DNA from: Massilia sp.
GTDB lineage: Bacteria; Pseudomonadota; Gammaproteobacteria; Burkholderiales; Burkholderiaceae_D
Reading direction: 5' to 3'
Length of the DNA: 5,455 nt
Assembly: GCA_003520365.1 (NCBI GenBank)
Contig: DOUW01000252.1
Span: 1-5,455, forward strand
Numbering within the stretch: the stretch's first letter is position 1; every line of letters begins with the position of its first letter. Below are positions 5,239 to 5,455 of this stretch, piece after piece. The position numbers and the translations under genes were made by a program. The notes below the pieces were generated by a model. It saw only the letters and a program-made list of their open reading frames with translations, did not search any database and had not been told where the DNA came from.

Positions 5239-5455
5239 ATGCCCCATGCGATCCGGCCCTTGCTGCTGGCGCTGCTCCTGGCCGCGGAGGCGGCCGCTGC
5301 GGCGCCCTATCCCAATGTTTACGGCGCGCCGCCCGAAGTGCTGCGCTCGACCGACTGGTACCGCCAGTGCCTGCGCGTGCGCGACGCGCAGCTGCCGCGC
5401 CAGCACCAGCCGGCGCGTGCCGAATCCGGACGCTGCGATGCGTCCGCGCTCTACT
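5239..5455 (+). CDS. Secreted/periplasmic protein of unknown function, N-terminal 72 residues (truncated by window edge)
   Basis: The ATG at 5239 has an excellent ribosome binding site, AGGAG at 5228-5232 with 6-nt spacing, and the frame stays open to the window edge. Residues 1-22 form a Sec signal peptide: MPHAIR, a Leu/Ala-rich core (LLLALLLAA, 8-16) and an Ala-rich cleavage region before PYPNVYGAPP. There is no lipobox cysteine, so export to the periplasm or beyond is expected. The mature start has WYRQCLRVRDAQ (40-51) and ends in RCDASALY, with two cysteines (44, 66) that could form a disulfide. CDAxxLYY faintly recalls Burkholderiales periplasmic proteins with LprI-like or Sel1-like C-terminal parts, but the diagnostic region is outside the window, so no function is assigned. 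It is divergent from the MFS gene and shares a 19-nt motif with it. Confidence 0.8.
   Translation, partial: MPHAIRPLLLALLLAAEAAAAAPYPNVYGAPPEVLRSTDWYRQCLRVRDAQLPRQHQPARAESGRCDASALY

Overview
The window is GC-rich with compact, mostly bidirectionally arranged genes. Codon use, the DUF4254 protein, the Cupin_6-type AraC regulator and the YbjJ-type MFS carrier together suggest a beta-proteobacterium of the Burkholderiales, most likely Oxalobacteraceae (Massilia/Duganella-like). This placement is an impression from protein style, not a search result.

Layout from left to right: (1) the N-terminal part of a DUF4254 protein on the minus strand, running off the left edge (1-418). (2) A 153-bp divergent intergenic region with a good sigma70-type promoter for the next gene. 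(3) A cytoplasmic glycoside hydrolase family 2 protein, 594 aa (572-2356, plus), with an intact nucleophile region but a Val in place of the Asn that normally precedes the acid/base Glu. (4) A 158-bp gap with two overlapping, mutually exclusive hairpins, the second followed by a T run (terminator). (5) An AraC-family regulator (2515-3345, plus). (6) A convergent gap holding a small hairpin over the araC stop codon and a ~97-bp imperfect palindrome that looks like an interspersed repeat. (7) A 12-TM MFS transporter on the minus strand (3465-4655). (8) A 583-bp AT-richer non-coding region packed with dyads. (9) The start of a secreted or periplasmic protein (5239 to the right edge, plus).

The GH2 hydrolase and AraC regulator look like a small sugar-use module, with the regulator probably controlling the hydrolase, but neither the ligand nor the glycosidic substrate can be read from sequence. 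The MFS gene is convergent to this pair, so co-transcription is excluded; a functional link is only possible. The strongest unexplained signal is in the right intergenic region. A 19-nt palindromic motif, CTTCCGRACGGAAACTTTT, occurs twice (18/19 identical), once ahead of the MFS gene and once directly before the ribosome binding site of the secreted-protein gene, each in the same orientation relative to its gene. This suggests one regulator controls the divergent pair. The same region contains a clear minus-strand intrinsic terminator with no recognised minus-strand gene upstream of it, pointing to a small RNA or to a leader that attenuates the MFS gene. I found no CRISPR array, tRNA, rRNA, insertion sequence or phage gene.
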